Assembly: GCF_038967635.1 (NCBI RefSeq)
Contig: NZ_CP152413.1
Span: forward strand, 2,728,001-2,792,000
Direction of reading: 5' to 3'
DNA: 64,000 nucleotides
Origin: Bradyrhizobium sp. B124
GTDB lineage: Bacteria; Pseudomonadota; Alphaproteobacteria; Rhizobiales; Xanthobacteraceae
Shown in pieces: positions 1-8,760 of this stretch. Within the stretch, counting starts at the first letter, position 1. Every line of letters starts with the position of its first letter. Both the position numbers and the translations under genes were made by a program. Below the pieces are notes generated by a model. It was given only the letters and a program-made list of their open reading frames with translations, did not search any database and was not told the DNA's origin.

Positions 1-2360
1 GCCACGTCGTCCCGCCTGATATCGCAGACAATCGCACGCAGCGGAACGGAGCCGCTGACTGGATCGCGCGCATCGTCGTGCAGCACCGCGTTGATGTTGT
101 GCGTGAGGATACCTGATGTCGCGGAACGATCGCGGCCGAGCGGCGGACAATCTTCCCACCAGCCGAATTCGGCGACGACGACCCGCGCGTCGAGCGCCGC
201 ATTGAGGCGTACCTTCAAGCGCACGGCACCGCCTTGTGTTTCCACCACGGCCCAGTCGCCTTCCACAAGTCCGCGCCGCTCGGCGAGTTGCGGGCTGATC
301 TCGACAGCCGGATCGGGCGACTTGCGCCGCAGCGAGGCGACGTGCCGCCAGGAGGAGTGAATGAACCAGCCGCTCTTGGCGGTGGAGAGTACGAGCGGAA
401 AGCGTTCGTCCGCCGCTGTCGTGAGCGGGCTGCCGACCGGTTCGACATGATCGGGCAATGGGTCATGCCCGTGTCCCAGCATCAGCTCCGAATAGATCTC
501 GACACGGCGTGTCGGCGTCGCAAAGCCCGCCGCCGTTCCGTCCTCGCGCGTGATGGCGTATTTTTCATCGCGAAAGACCTGCGGGAAGCGGCGTCCTTCA
601 GGATGTTCGCGCAGATCCTCGACATCGATGCCGAGCGGTGCCAGCTGATAATTCCAGCCGGCCTTGATGTCGCCGCCGAAGAACAAGTTCCCCATGCCGA
701 GCTTGAGCGCGAGTGCGGCGGCGATCTCGTAATCGGCCTTCACTTCACCGATCGGCTTGACCATGCGCGGACGAAACTGCACGGTCTCGACAGCTTGCTG
801 CGTGATCTCGAACCCGATCTTGAGCGCGTCGCGTTCCCACGGCGTGCTGGCCGGCAGCACGAAATCGGCGCTCTCCGCGGTCGGGTTCATGAACATGTCG
901 ACATGAACCTGGAATTCCAGCGCGTTCAGCGCCGCGCGATTGCGCTCCGAATGGCCCTGCGACACGACGAAGTTAGTGCCGAAGGCGACCAGTGCGCGCA
1001 CCCGGTAAGGCTCGCCCTCGAGCACGGCGCGGCTGAAATCGCGCGCCGTGATCCAGCCCTTCGCCGGCGGGCCGAGCGGCAGTTCGGCAAGGCCGAGCGC
1101 CTTGGCCTGCTGCTCCGGCGGGAGGATGTTGTAGTCGTTGAGGGGGCGTGTCGGCGGCGGCACCGGCCAGCGGTTGCCGCCGGGCCGATCGCACGCGCCG
1201 GTCAGCGCATAAAGCGACGCAATCGCGCGCTCGATCGCGGTGGCGTTGGTGTGCTGGCCGACGCCGGTCCAGGAATGATAGGCAAGCCGCGGCCGGGCGG
1301 CGAGCAGCGCATTGAAGGCGTCGATGTCCTCGACACGCAGCCAGGTCAGTTCCGCCACGCGCGCCGGCGTATAGGGCGCGGCGCGCTCGGTCAGCAATTC
1401 GAACGCGGTTGCCGCCGATATCGTCCGGCCGTCGCGCGCACGGATCGACAGCGCGCCGCGCAGCTGGCCGCCGCGCTCCGGTGCGTAACGGGTGTCGCAA
1501 GGCGCCGGCGAGCCCTGTGCATCGAGACGAACGAAGGCCTCAGGTGCGCCATCCGGCCATAGCGCGTCGGCGCGCAGGAAGCGCCCGGTCGCGCGATCGA
1601 CCAGCAGCGATCCATTGGTCCATGCATCGACGAAATCCGCATCGAAGCTGCCGGTCGCGATGAGATGACGGATCGCCCCCATCGCAAGTGCGCCATCGGC
1701 GCCGGGTCGAATCCGCAGCCAGAGATCGGCCTGCTGACCCGAGCCGTTCGGTTTGGGATCGACGACGACGACCTTGGCGCCGCGCCGCCGCGCGTCGGCG
1801 ATCCGTGTTGCCTGGGCGAGCCAGGTGCGCGCGGGATTGTGGCCCCACAGGATGATCGCATCGGCATTGTCGTAATCAGGAAAGCCGATGCCGCGACCGA
1901 AGGTCAGCGCGTGCGCGTAGTCCTTGTGCCAGCCGCAGATCTCGACCGCGTAGATCAGGTTGGGACTGCCGAAGCCGCGGATGAAGCGCTCGACCCACTC
2001 AAAGCTGTCGACCATTGGCGTGCCGCTCGGCGTAGTGACGCCGAACGCCACCGCCTCCGCGCCGCTCTCGGCCCGGATCCTGCCGAGCCGGTCGGCGATC
2101 TCGGTCAGTGCCTCGTCCCACGACACCTCGACCCAGTCCGGATCGGCGGCATCACGCGGCCGGGTCCGCTTCAAGGGCACGGTCAGACGACGCGGGCTGG
2201 CGACGATTTCGGGGGCGGCCCGGCCCTTGGCGCAAAGCGCGCCGCCGGTCGGGTGGTTATTTAATACCTCCACGCCGACAACGCGTCCGTCCTCGACCAC
2301 GGTGACGGAACCGCAGCGCGAGCGACAAAGTGTGCAATAGCCGGATAGCCGCTGTTTCAC
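1..2360 (-). CDS. molybdopterin oxidoreductase with N-terminal [4Fe-4S] domain, 3' end cut by the window edge
   Basis: The minus-strand frame is open from a GTG at 2358-2360 to base 1, giving about 786 residues before the edge. An in-frame TGA seven codons upstream limits the start. The N-terminus has Cys9, Cys12, Cys16 and Cys43, the four-cysteine pattern of the [4Fe-4S] domain in bis-MGD oxidoreductases (formate dehydrogenase/assimilatory nitrate reductase type). An ICGWHKD stretch places Cys142 where the molybdenum ligand is expected. Later blocks (ILWGHNPARTW; DPKPNGSGQQADLWL; ADFVLPASTPWERD) match the family's MGD-binding domains. There is no Tat signal, so it is probably cytoplasmic. 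It is divergent from a GntR regulator that may control it. The substrate cannot be told from the sequence. Confidence 0.9.
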   Translation of the reverse strand, partial: MKQRLSGYCTLCRSRCGSVTVVEDGRVVGVEVLNNHPTGGALCAKGRAAPEIVASPRRLTVPLKRTRPRDAADPDWVEVSWDEALTEIADRLGRIRAESGAEAVAFGVTTPSGTPMVDSFEWVERFIRGFGSPNLIYAVEICGWHKDYAHALTFGRGIGFPDYDNADAIILWGHNPARTWLAQATRIADARRRGAKVVVVDPKPNGSGQQADLWLRIRPGADGALAMGAIRHLIATGSFDADFVDAWTNGSLLVDRATGRFLRADALWPDGAPEAFVRLDAQGSPAPCDTRYAPERGGQLRGALSIRARDGRTISAATAFELLTERAAPYTPARVAELTWLRVEDIDAFNALLAARPRLAYHSWTGVGQHTNATAIERAIASLYALTGACDRPGGNRWPVPPPTRPLNDYNILPPEQQAKALGLAELPLGPPAKGWITARDFSRAVLEGEPYRVRALVAFGTNFVVSQGHSERNRAALNALEFQVHVDMFMNPTAESADFVLPASTPWERDALKIGFEITQQAVETVQFRPRMVKPIGEVKADYEIAAALALKLGMGNLFFGGDIKAGWNYQLAPLGIDVEDLREHPEGRRFPQVFRDEKYAITREDGTAAGFATPTRRVEIYSELMLGHGHDPLPDHVEPVGSPLTTAADERFPLVLSTAKSGWFIHSSWRHVASLRRKSPDPAVEISPQLAERRGLVEGDWAVVETQGGAVRLKVRLNAALDARVVVAEFGWWEDCPPLGRDRSATSGILTHNINAVLHDDARDPVSGSVPLRAIVCDIRRDDV

Positions 2361-2399
2361 CGCCGTCTCATCATCAAGTCAGCCGTTGTGACGCATGCT

Positions 2400-2413
2400 T
2401 GTAATGCGTTACA
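2400..2413. promoter_or_regulatory. inverted repeat TGTAA-N4-TTACA, candidate GntR operator
   Basis: TGTAATGCGTTACA lies between the divergent starts at 2360 (molybdoenzyme) and 2494 (GntR regulator). Its arms are perfect 5-bp complements with a 4-base spacer. FCD-type GntR proteins usually bind short palindromes of the form TGT-N-ACA near their own promoter, so autoregulation plus control of the molybdoenzyme is plausible. That link is inference from position. Confidence 0.4.
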
Positions 2414-2493
2414 CATTTACGTCATACGCTACCGGCCGCGTCAAGGCTAAGTAATAATCAGGGACGAATCGGAGCTCCCGGCGAGAGGCACCC

Positions 2494-3171
2494 ATGGACC
2501 AGAATTTGCGCGAACAGGTGCTGCAGCGGGTGCGCGCCGAGATCATCTCCGGGCAGAGCCTTCCCGGCACGATGTATTCGGTGCCGTCACTCGCGGCGAG
2601 CCTCGGCGTCTCCTCGACGCCGGTGCGCGAAGCGCTGCTCGAGCTCAGCCGCGGCGGCCTGGTCGAGCCGATGCGCAACCGCGGCTTCAAGGTCGTGGAG
2701 CCGTCGCTGACCGAGTTGCGCAATTTGTTCGACATGCGCGAGGTGCTGGAGCTGCACGCCGCCGTGCTGGTCGCCGCCAATCCTCCAAAGGATCTACCGG
2801 CCGTGCGCGGCTGGGCCGACCAGATCGCGAAGGCCGTCGAGACCGACGACGTCCAACTCTATCTCGAAGCCGACCGCAACTATCATCGCGAGTTCATCGC
2901 AGCCGCCGGCAACGAGCTCTTGACCGACATGGTGATGGGCCTGCGCGACAAGATGCGGCTCTATGGCATCAGCTCACGCGCCGGTCTCGAGCGGCAGCAG
3001 GCCTCGGTGCCCGAGCACTACCGGCTGATCGAGCTCGCGCTCGCCGGCGAGACCGAGGCGCTGCCGACCCTGCTTCGCAGCCACATCCGCTCCTGGGAGC
3101 CGATCTTCGTCGACGCATTGATGCGCTCGAAGGAATATGCGCGCGAGCCGCTGCGGCAGGCGCGCGGGTAA
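2494..3171 (+). CDS. GntR-family transcriptional regulator, FadR/FCD subfamily
   Basis: 225 residues. An N-terminal winged helix-turn-helix (about residues 5-72) includes VPSLAASLGVSSTPVREALL, the typical GntR recognition region ending in PVREAL. A C-terminal all-helical FCD ligand-binding domain (about 80-215) follows, with conserved LFDMREVLE and YHREFIAAAGN segments that usually carry metal and effector-binding residues. It is divergent from the molybdopterin oxidoreductase and probably regulates it; FCD effectors are usually small carboxylic acids. It lies 38 bases from the 3' end of the convergent acyl-CoA dehydrogenase, so a role in the beta-oxidation set is less likely but possible. 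Confidence 0.9.
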   Translation: MDQNLREQVLQRVRAEIISGQSLPGTMYSVPSLAASLGVSSTPVREALLELSRGGLVEPMRNRGFKVVEPSLTELRNLFDMREVLELHAAVLVAANPPKDLPAVRGWADQIAKAVETDDVQLYLEADRNYHREFIAAAGNELLTDMVMGLRDKMRLYGISSRAGLERQQASVPEHYRLIELALAGETEALPTLLRSHIRSWEPIFVDALMRSKEYAREPLRQARG

Positions 3172-3209
3172 CGCGTGGAGTGCGGTCGACAGCCGGTTGC
3201 AGTGAACCG

Positions 3210-4373
3210 CTAGTCCAGAATGCTCTTGTAGTGCTCCGAGAAGACATCGCGGCCGATGATCAGCCGCATCACCTCGGAGCTTCCCGCCAGGATCCGATTG
3301 ACACGCGCATCGGTGAACATGCGGCTGATCGGATATTCATCCATGTAGCCCGCGCCGCCGTGCAGTTGCACGCCGAGGTCGAGCATCTTCCACTCGACTT
3401 CCGACGACATCATCTTGGCCTTGGCGCCCATATTGCTGGTCAGGCGTCCGGCATTGTGCTCGGCCACGCAGTGATCGACATAGACCTGCACGAGGTCGAT
3501 TTCGGCATCCATCTCCGCCATGCGGAACTGGGTATTCTGCTGTTCGGCGAGCGGCCTGCCGAACAGCTTGCGATCCATCACGTAGGCGCGCGTGATGTCG
3601 AACGCCTTGCGGCCGTTAGCGATCGATCCGACCGCGGAGATCAGCCGCTCCTCGGCAAGGCCTTCCATGAGGTAGTAGAAGCCCCTGCCCGGCTCTCCCA
3701 GCACGTTGGCCTTGGGCACCTTGACGTTCTGGAAGAACAGTTCGGCGGTGTCCTGCGCCGGCATGCCCATCTTCTTGAGATTTCGGCCGCGCTCGAAGCC
3801 CTCCATGCCGCGCTCGACGATCACGAGCACCATCGCGTGCTTCTTCTCGGCGCCTGCGAGCCTGGCGGCCACGATCACCACGTCGGAATTGATGCCGTTG
3901 GAGATGTAAGTCTTCGAGCCGTTGAGCAGGAAATGATCGCCCTTGTCTTCCGCCGTCGTCCGCATGCCTGCGAGGTCCGAGCCGGCGCCGGGCTCGGTCA
4001 TCGCGATCGCCAGGATGGTCTCGCCGCTGACGCATTTCGGGAGGAAGCGGTCGCGCTGCTCTTCGGTGCCGAAGCGCTTGAAATAGGAGCCGACCAGGCG
4101 GCTGTGCAGCGTGTTGAACCAGCCCTTGCAGCCGGAGCGCGCGGTCTCCTCGATGATGATCTGCTCATAGCGGAAGTCCTCATCGCCCATCCCGCCGTAT
4201 TTCTCCTCGGGCCAGATCATCAGGAAGCCGAGATCGCCGGCCTTCTTGAACGCGCTGCGGTCGACGATGCCGGCCTCCCGCCACGCTTCCATATGGGGCG
4301 TGATCTCGCTGGCGAGGAACTTGCGATAGGAGTCGCGGAAGATGACCTGGTTTTCGGTAAAGCTGCGCATCAT
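3210..4373 (-). CDS. acyl-CoA dehydrogenase
   Basis: 387 residues, the usual family length. It oxidises an acyl-CoA to the trans-2-enoyl-CoA using FAD and passes electrons to ETF. Recognisable blocks are AMTEPGAGSDLAGMRTTA (FAD/substrate loop), YISNGINSDVVIVAAR, the long C-terminal helices, LHGGAGYMDEYPISRMFTD and ILAGSSEVMRLIIGRDV. Two methionines open the frame (MMRS), so the start could be 4373 or 4370. It follows the thiolase-dehydrogenase-hydratase genes on the same strand. A strong intrinsic terminator (4431-4477) lies between it and the hydratase, so it probably has its own promoter in the 4374-4430 gap. Chain-length preference is unknown. Confidence 0.93.
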   Translation of the reverse strand: MMRSFTENQVIFRDSYRKFLASEITPHMEAWREAGIVDRSAFKKAGDLGFLMIWPEEKYGGMGDEDFRYEQIIIEETARSGCKGWFNTLHSRLVGSYFKRFGTEEQRDRFLPKCVSGETILAIAMTEPGAGSDLAGMRTTAEDKGDHFLLNGSKTYISNGINSDVVIVAARLAGAEKKHAMVLVIVERGMEGFERGRNLKKMGMPAQDTAELFFQNVKVPKANVLGEPGRGFYYLMEGLAEERLISAVGSIANGRKAFDITRAYVMDRKLFGRPLAEQQNTQFRMAEMDAEIDLVQVYVDHCVAEHNAGRLTSNMGAKAKMMSSEVEWKMLDLGVQLHGGAGYMDEYPISRMFTDARVNRILAGSSEVMRLIIGRDVFSEHYKSILD

Positions 4374-4430
4374 TCACCCAATAGCGCTCTCAAGCGACGT
4401 GCAAACCGGCGCGTGCGGCGAAGCACTGAC

Positions 4431-4477
4431 AAAAAAATCGGAGCGCCGGTTCTGCTTCAATCAAAACCGACGCTCCG
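4431..4477 (-). terminator. rho-independent terminator after the enoyl-CoA hydratase gene
   Basis: Read on the minus strand, a stem with arms at 4465-4477 and 4439-4452 (outer 7 bp CGGAGCG/CGCTCCG, inner CGGTT/AACCG, one internal mismatch) closes a loop of about 12 bases. It is followed directly by a run of seven Ts (plus-strand A-run 4431-4437). It starts about 20 bases past the hydratase stop codon and lies upstream of the acyl-CoA dehydrogenase start. Confidence 0.85.
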
Positions 4478-4497
4478 TCATTGAAATAGGCGGCGCC

Positions 4498-5265
4498 TTA
4501 CTTGCCCTTCCAGTTCGGCGCGCGTTTTTCTGCAAAGGCCGCCGCACCCTCGCGGGCATCTTCGGATACGAAGACGGGAGCGACGATCTCCTGCTGCTTC
4601 TTCCACATCTGGTCTTCCGGCCAGAGCCGGGATTCCACGATCACCTGCTTGGATGCCTTGACGGCAAGCGGGCCATTGGCACCGATCGCGGCGGCAAGCT
4701 CGAGCGCGGCGTCGAGCGCCGGGCCATCGGTCACGCGATTGATGATGCCGAGCTCGTAGGCGCGCTGTGCGCCGAAGAACTCGCCCGTCAACGCGAACTC
4801 CATCGCCACGCGGAACGGCATCTGGCGCGGCATCCGGATCAGCCCGCCAGCCGCAGCAGCCAGCCCGCGCTTCACCTCGGGAATCCCGAACTTGGCGTTG
4901 CGGTTCGCGACGATCATGTCGCACGACAGCGCGATCTCCATCCCGCCGGCGAGCGCGTAGCCGTCGACGGCCGCGATCAGCGGCTTCTTCGGCGGCGCCT
5001 CGGTGAGTCCGGCGAAGCCACGGCCCGGGATGGAGGGCCGCTCGCCCTTCAGGAACCCCTTGAGGTCCATTCCCGAGCAGAATGTGCCGCCGGCGCCGGT
5101 GATGATGCCGACGCTGAGGGCATCGTCGGCGTCGAGCCGGTCGATCGCCGCGGCCACGCCCTTGGAGAGGGCGAGGTTGGCCGCGTTCTTGGCTTCCGGC
5201 CGGTTCAGCGTGATGATCAGGATAGGTCCGCGGACTTCAGTGAGGACCGGAGTTTCTTCGGACAT
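4498..5265 (-). CDS. enoyl-CoA hydratase/isomerase (crotonase family)
   Basis: 255 residues, the normal crotonase length. It would hydrate a 2-enoyl-CoA to the 3-hydroxyacyl-CoA. Diagnostic segments are GGTFCSGMDLKGF (oxyanion-hole loop 1), GYALAGGMEIALSCDMIVA (oxyanion-hole loop 2 and helix) and the following region around LTGEFFGAQRAYELGI. The start at 5265 has an AGGAGACG ribosome-binding site. It lies 26 bases after the short-chain dehydrogenase, so the two are probably co-transcribed from the thiolase promoter, and the operon ends at the intrinsic terminator just downstream. The crotonase superfamily also includes isomerases and dehalogenases; hydratase is inferred from the beta-oxidation context. 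Confidence 0.92.
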   Translation of the reverse strand: MSEETPVLTEVRGPILIITLNRPEAKNAANLALSKGVAAAIDRLDADDALSVGIITGAGGTFCSGMDLKGFLKGERPSIPGRGFAGLTEAPPKKPLIAAVDGYALAGGMEIALSCDMIVANRNAKFGIPEVKRGLAAAAGGLIRMPRQMPFRVAMEFALTGEFFGAQRAYELGIINRVTDGPALDAALELAAAIGANGPLAVKASKQVIVESRLWPEDQMWKKQQEIVAPVFVSEDAREGAAAFAEKRAPNWKGK

Positions 5266-5291
5266 CGCTTTCGTCTCCTGTTGCCGTGCGC

Positions 5292-6074
5292 TTAGCGCGG
5301 AGCCATGCGAATCGCGCCATCGAGGCGGACGTCTTCACCGTTGAAGTAGCCGTTGGTGATCATGGTCAGCGCCAGCTGGGCATATTCCTCCGGCATGCCA
5401 AGACGCTTCGGGAACGGCACCGACGCGCTGAGCGCGGCCTTGACGTTCTCCGGGGCGCCCTGCAGCAGCGGCGTGTTGAAGATGCCCGGCAGGATGGTGT
5501 TGACGCGGATGCCTTCGGCCATCAGGTCGCGCGCGATCGGCAGGGTCATGCCGACGACGCCGGCCTTCGAGGCCGAATAAGCCGCCTGTCCCATCTGGCC
5601 GTCCTCGGCCGCGACGGACGCGGTGTTGACGACAGCACCGCGCTCACCGTGCTCCAGCGGGGTCAGCGACAGCATGCCCTGCGCCGACTTGGCGATGCAG
5701 CGGAAGGTGCCGACGAGGTTGATCTGGATGATGCGGTTGAAGGCGTCGATCGGGAAGTGGGTGGGTTCACCGGTCTTCTTGTCCCGGCCGGCGGTCTTCA
5801 CCGCGTTGCCGGTGCCGGCGCAGTTCACCAGGATGCGCTCCTGGCCGTGGGCTGCGCGGGCCTTGGCGAAGCCCGCATCGACCTGCTCGTCGGAGGTGAC
5901 ATCGACCTTGCAGAACACGCCGCCGATTTCCTTGGCGATGGCTTCACCCTTCTCTTCGTTGAAGTCGAAGATCGCGACTTTCACGCCTTGTGCAGCCAGC
6001 GCCCGCGAGGTGGCTGCGCCGAGGCCGGAAGCGCCGCCGGTGACGACGGCGGCGACCGATGAATCGAGTTTCAT
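5292..6074 (-). CDS. short-chain dehydrogenase, 3-hydroxyacyl-CoA dehydrogenase type II-like
   Basis: 260 residues. A classical SDR with the NAD-binding motif VTGGASGLGAATSR at residues 11-24, NCAGTG near the middle, and the catalytic Ser in NTASVAA and Tyr/Lys in AAYSASKAG. The long insert before the NAG-type motif, the KVDVTSDEQV pattern and the ending FNGEDVRLDGAIRMAPR fit the HSD17B10-like group, which oxidises 3-hydroxyacyl-CoA (including 2-methyl branched forms) to 3-oxoacyl-CoA. It lies between thiolase and hydratase in one leftward operon with gaps of 18 and 26 bases, which supports a beta-oxidation role. Confidence 0.9.
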   Translation of the reverse strand: MKLDSSVAAVVTGGASGLGAATSRALAAQGVKVAIFDFNEEKGEAIAKEIGGVFCKVDVTSDEQVDAGFAKARAAHGQERILVNCAGTGNAVKTAGRDKKTGEPTHFPIDAFNRIIQINLVGTFRCIAKSAQGMLSLTPLEHGERGAVVNTASVAAEDGQMGQAAYSASKAGVVGMTLPIARDLMAEGIRVNTILPGIFNTPLLQGAPENVKAALSASVPFPKRLGMPEEYAQLALTMITNGYFNGEDVRLDGAIRMAPR

Positions 6075-6092
6075 GGCAATATCCTTTCGCGA

Positions 6093-7343
6093 TCAGATGC
6101 GTTCGATGATGATGGCCGGTGCCATGCCGCCGGCGGCACACATGGTGACGAGACCATAACGTCCGCCGCTGCGCTCGAGCTCGTCGAGCGCCGTGCCGAT
6201 CAGGATCGATCCGGTCGCGCCGATCGGATGGCCGAGCGCGATCGAGCCGCCGTTGATGTTGACCTTCTCGCGATCCAGCTCAAGGTCGCGGATGAACTTC
6301 TCGGCGACGACCGCGAAGGCCTCGTTGATCTCCCAGACATCGATGTCGTCCTTGGTCAGGCCGGCCTTGGCGAGAACCTTCTTGGCCGCCGGAACCGGCG
6401 CGTTGAGCATCAGCGTCGGATCGTCACCCTGATTGGCGTAAGCCACGATCCGGCCGCGCGGCTTGAGGCCGTGCTTCTCGGCATATTGCTTCGACGTGAT
6501 CAGGACCGCGGCGGCGCCGTCCACCACGCCCGAGCTGTTGCCGGCATGATGCACGCCCTTCCACTCGAGGCCGGGATAGCGGCGCTGGATCTGCTTCTTG
6601 AACGTCACGCCGTTGCCGAGGTCGAAATCGGAAAGCTGCTCGAAGCTCGGCTTCAGCGAAGCAAGGCCTTCGGCCGTGGTCTCGGGGCGCGGGAATTCTT
6701 CGCGGTTGAGGGCGACGCTGCCGTCGTCGTTGAGGACGGGGATCACCGACTTGGCGAAGCGGCCTTCATCGATCGCCCGCTTGGCGCGCTGCTGGCTGAC
6801 CAGCGCCAGAGCATCGCAGGCCTCCCGGCTGATCCCCTCACGCGTGGCGATGGCGTCGCCGCATACGCCCTGGTGCGACTGCGGGTGAATCTCGTCAAGC
6901 GCCGGATTGCCCGAACCCATCATTCGCGCCGGCTGCCCTGCCTTGGAGCGCTCGGCTGCGAGGGTCTGCTGATAGCTCATCATCTCGGTACCACCGGCGA
7001 TGACGCAATCCTCCATCCCCGACATCACCGAGGCTGCCGCGAGGTTCACCGAGGTGATGCCGCCGCCGCAGAAGCGATCCAGCGTCGTGCCGCTGGCGTT
7101 GATGTCGTAGCCGGCGGCGAGCGCCGACATGCGTCCGAGATCGCCGCCCTGCTTGCCTTCCTGGGTCGAGGTCGACCAGATGATGTCATCGACGGTCGAC
7201 GTATCGAGCTTGTTGCGCTCCTTGAGCGCGCCGAGCACGGTTGCGGCCAGTTGCTGCGGATGCAGATGCGACAGCGCACCCTTGCCCGGCTTGCCGATGC
7301 CGCGCGGCGTGCGGACCGCGTCAATGATGTATGCTTCAGACAT
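6093..7343 (-). CDS. acetyl-CoA C-acyltransferase (thiolase)
   Basis: 416 residues from the ATG at 7341-7343 (MSEAYIIDAVRTPRG), the typical thiolase start; the frame stays open upstream, but that part does not look like thiolase. The gene catalyses thiolytic release of acetyl-CoA from 3-oxoacyl-CoA. All catalytic elements are visible: nucleophile Cys in LDRFCGGGITSVN, NEAFAVVAEKF, His in GGSIALGHPIGATG, and the second Cys in TMCAAGGMAPAIIIE. It is the first gene of the leftward beta-oxidation operon. An AAGGGAAACGC stretch serves as ribosome-binding site. The gap to the truncated IclR gene upstream is 98 bases. Confidence 0.95.
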   Translation of the reverse strand: MSEAYIIDAVRTPRGIGKPGKGALSHLHPQQLAATVLGALKERNKLDTSTVDDIIWSTSTQEGKQGGDLGRMSALAAGYDINASGTTLDRFCGGGITSVNLAAASVMSGMEDCVIAGGTEMMSYQQTLAAERSKAGQPARMMGSGNPALDEIHPQSHQGVCGDAIATREGISREACDALALVSQQRAKRAIDEGRFAKSVIPVLNDDGSVALNREEFPRPETTAEGLASLKPSFEQLSDFDLGNGVTFKKQIQRRYPGLEWKGVHHAGNSSGVVDGAAAVLITSKQYAEKHGLKPRGRIVAYANQGDDPTLMLNAPVPAAKKVLAKAGLTKDDIDVWEINEAFAVVAEKFIRDLELDREKVNINGGSIALGHPIGATGSILIGTALDELERSGGRYGLVTMCAAGGMAPAIIIERI

Positions 7344-7441
7344 GCGTTTCCCTTTGCTTTGGATGTTTCTTGACTGTGGGCTCGTGCCGATTGGTCCCGA
7401 CCGTTTGCGCTGGGTCTTCTGCCCCGGAACAAGCCGAGGCG

Positions 7442-7870
7442 TCAGCGGTGTGGCGTGACCGAAAGCGGCACGGCAACCGGCTTGCGCTGATCTTCGAAGT
7501 ATTCGAAGCGCGAGTTGATCAGCATGGACGGTTGTGCCGTTGCGCGCTCCCGCTCGTCGGCGCAGACGGGCTTGTCGCACCCCTCCGCAAACAACGGGGC
7601 GCCGGGCGCGGCGGCGTGCGGACCGAGAGCATATTTCTGCTCTTGCGGCAGGTAGATCAGTTGGCCGATCTGGGTGAGCGTCAAGGTGAGACGGGAGACC
7701 GTCGATCGGGGAAGACCGCAGCGATCGGCGATGTCGCGATTGCCCAGGCGTATGCTTCGACCTTCGAAGCAACGCACGATGTCGAATGCGCGCGATACCA
7801 CCTGTATCACGCGCCGGTTGTCCGTGCCGGCGGTGTCTTGCGCCATCAGTACCTCAGATCGACGTCCCAT
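7442..7870 (-). pseudogene. truncated IclR-family regulator (DNA-binding domain only)
   Basis: 142 residues versus about 250-280 for intact IclR proteins. Residues about 20-80 form a good IclR winged helix-turn-helix (VIQVVSRAFDIVRCFEG; DIADRCGLPRSTVSRLTLTL; GQLIYLPQEQKYALG). After YALG the sequence does not resemble the effector-binding domain, and the frame ends about 60 residues later. It sits directly upstream of the thiolase operon on the same strand, where an intact regulator would be expected. Either it is decaying through an internal deletion, or it survives as a DNA-binding-only protein. An alternative start is the internal Met at residue 9. Confidence 0.6.
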
Positions 7871-8760
7871 CGTTTACGCCTCACTCCTCATTTGTCGTAC
7901 GGGTGAATGAAGCCCACCCTGGCTCGGGCAGGCCGCGCCGATCCGCGACATCGCTGTCGAGCGCGCAACGCCGAGCGGCGCACGCGTGAACGGAACTGCA
8001 TGCGGAATCTGACGGCAGCGATCGGCGCACGCCGCGTCGCCGCCCGTGAGGATCGAGCCGGCGCTGTGCCATGCCCGAGCGGCAACGAATGCGGCATGCT
8101 GGACAAGGCCATTTCCGCCCTGTTCGAGGCCGATCCGCATGGCGCCGACGGGCGCCTGGTATTCCAGCCCGGTGAAGCCGCAACCGCGCGGGGCAAGCAG
8201 CTTCGGATATCGACGGCCGGCCGGCATCAGGCGGATTCTTTCCCTAGGGTTTCAGACCTTAATTAATTGATTAATTAGTCAGGTGATTAAAGTGGCCGCT
8301 CCCCCCTGTCAACCGTCCTCGCCGCAGGGCGCCCCGCGCTCGGGTCGCACCTCACGCATCGCTCAAGCTGCTCGGGCCGGTTTATCGGAACAGCAGCTGC
8401 CGATCCGTTCGTGCCGAACGTCGGACCGGTGCTGGACGGTGATCGAGCGAGATGCCCGGTACAAGCGACCGCCCACAAGCGCCGAGACGCAAATGGGGCG
8501 TGCGACAGACCAGCTTTCGTCGTTCGATGTGGCGCGCCCATGCGGCTCCCGCTCCGCAAGCACCGCTCAGATCGAAATGCCGTCGCTGATCGGGGATCGC
8601 TCCGAGAATGAATTTCCGTTGTCGGTTCGACGAGCGAAGCAACCGTTCAACCGGCATGGTTCGACTCATTGATTGCAAACTGGACGCGTCGATCATGGTT
8701 CGCGTTCGAGATGGGCAAAGACGTGCTATCTTAGCGGGACGACTATTCGACGGAGGCTTT
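7871..8760. other. long stretch without a recognisable gene
   Basis: About 890 bases. Several open frames occur on both strands (for example 7907-8266 plus and 7874-8227 minus), but they are rich in Arg, Ala and Pro, overlap each other, and none shows a family motif. It may hold degraded gene remains next to the truncated IclR gene. The only clear structure is an AT-rich inverted repeat at 8259-8278. Confidence 0.5.
8259..8278. promoter_or_regulatory. AT-rich inverted repeat
   Basis: Arms TAATTAA (8260-8266) and TTAATTA (8271-8277) flank TTGA. The 20-base block has a single G-C pair inside the arms and spacer, which is striking in this GC-rich DNA. It could be a regulator site or promoter element, but no gene start lies close by. 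Confidence 0.3.

Noticed and set aside
234..1562. Long plus-strand open frame of 442 codons
   Set aside because: It is antisense to the molybdopterin oxidoreductase, whose minus-strand frame shows clear family motifs. The plus frame is Arg/Glu-rich without any motif, as expected for a shadow in GC-rich DNA.
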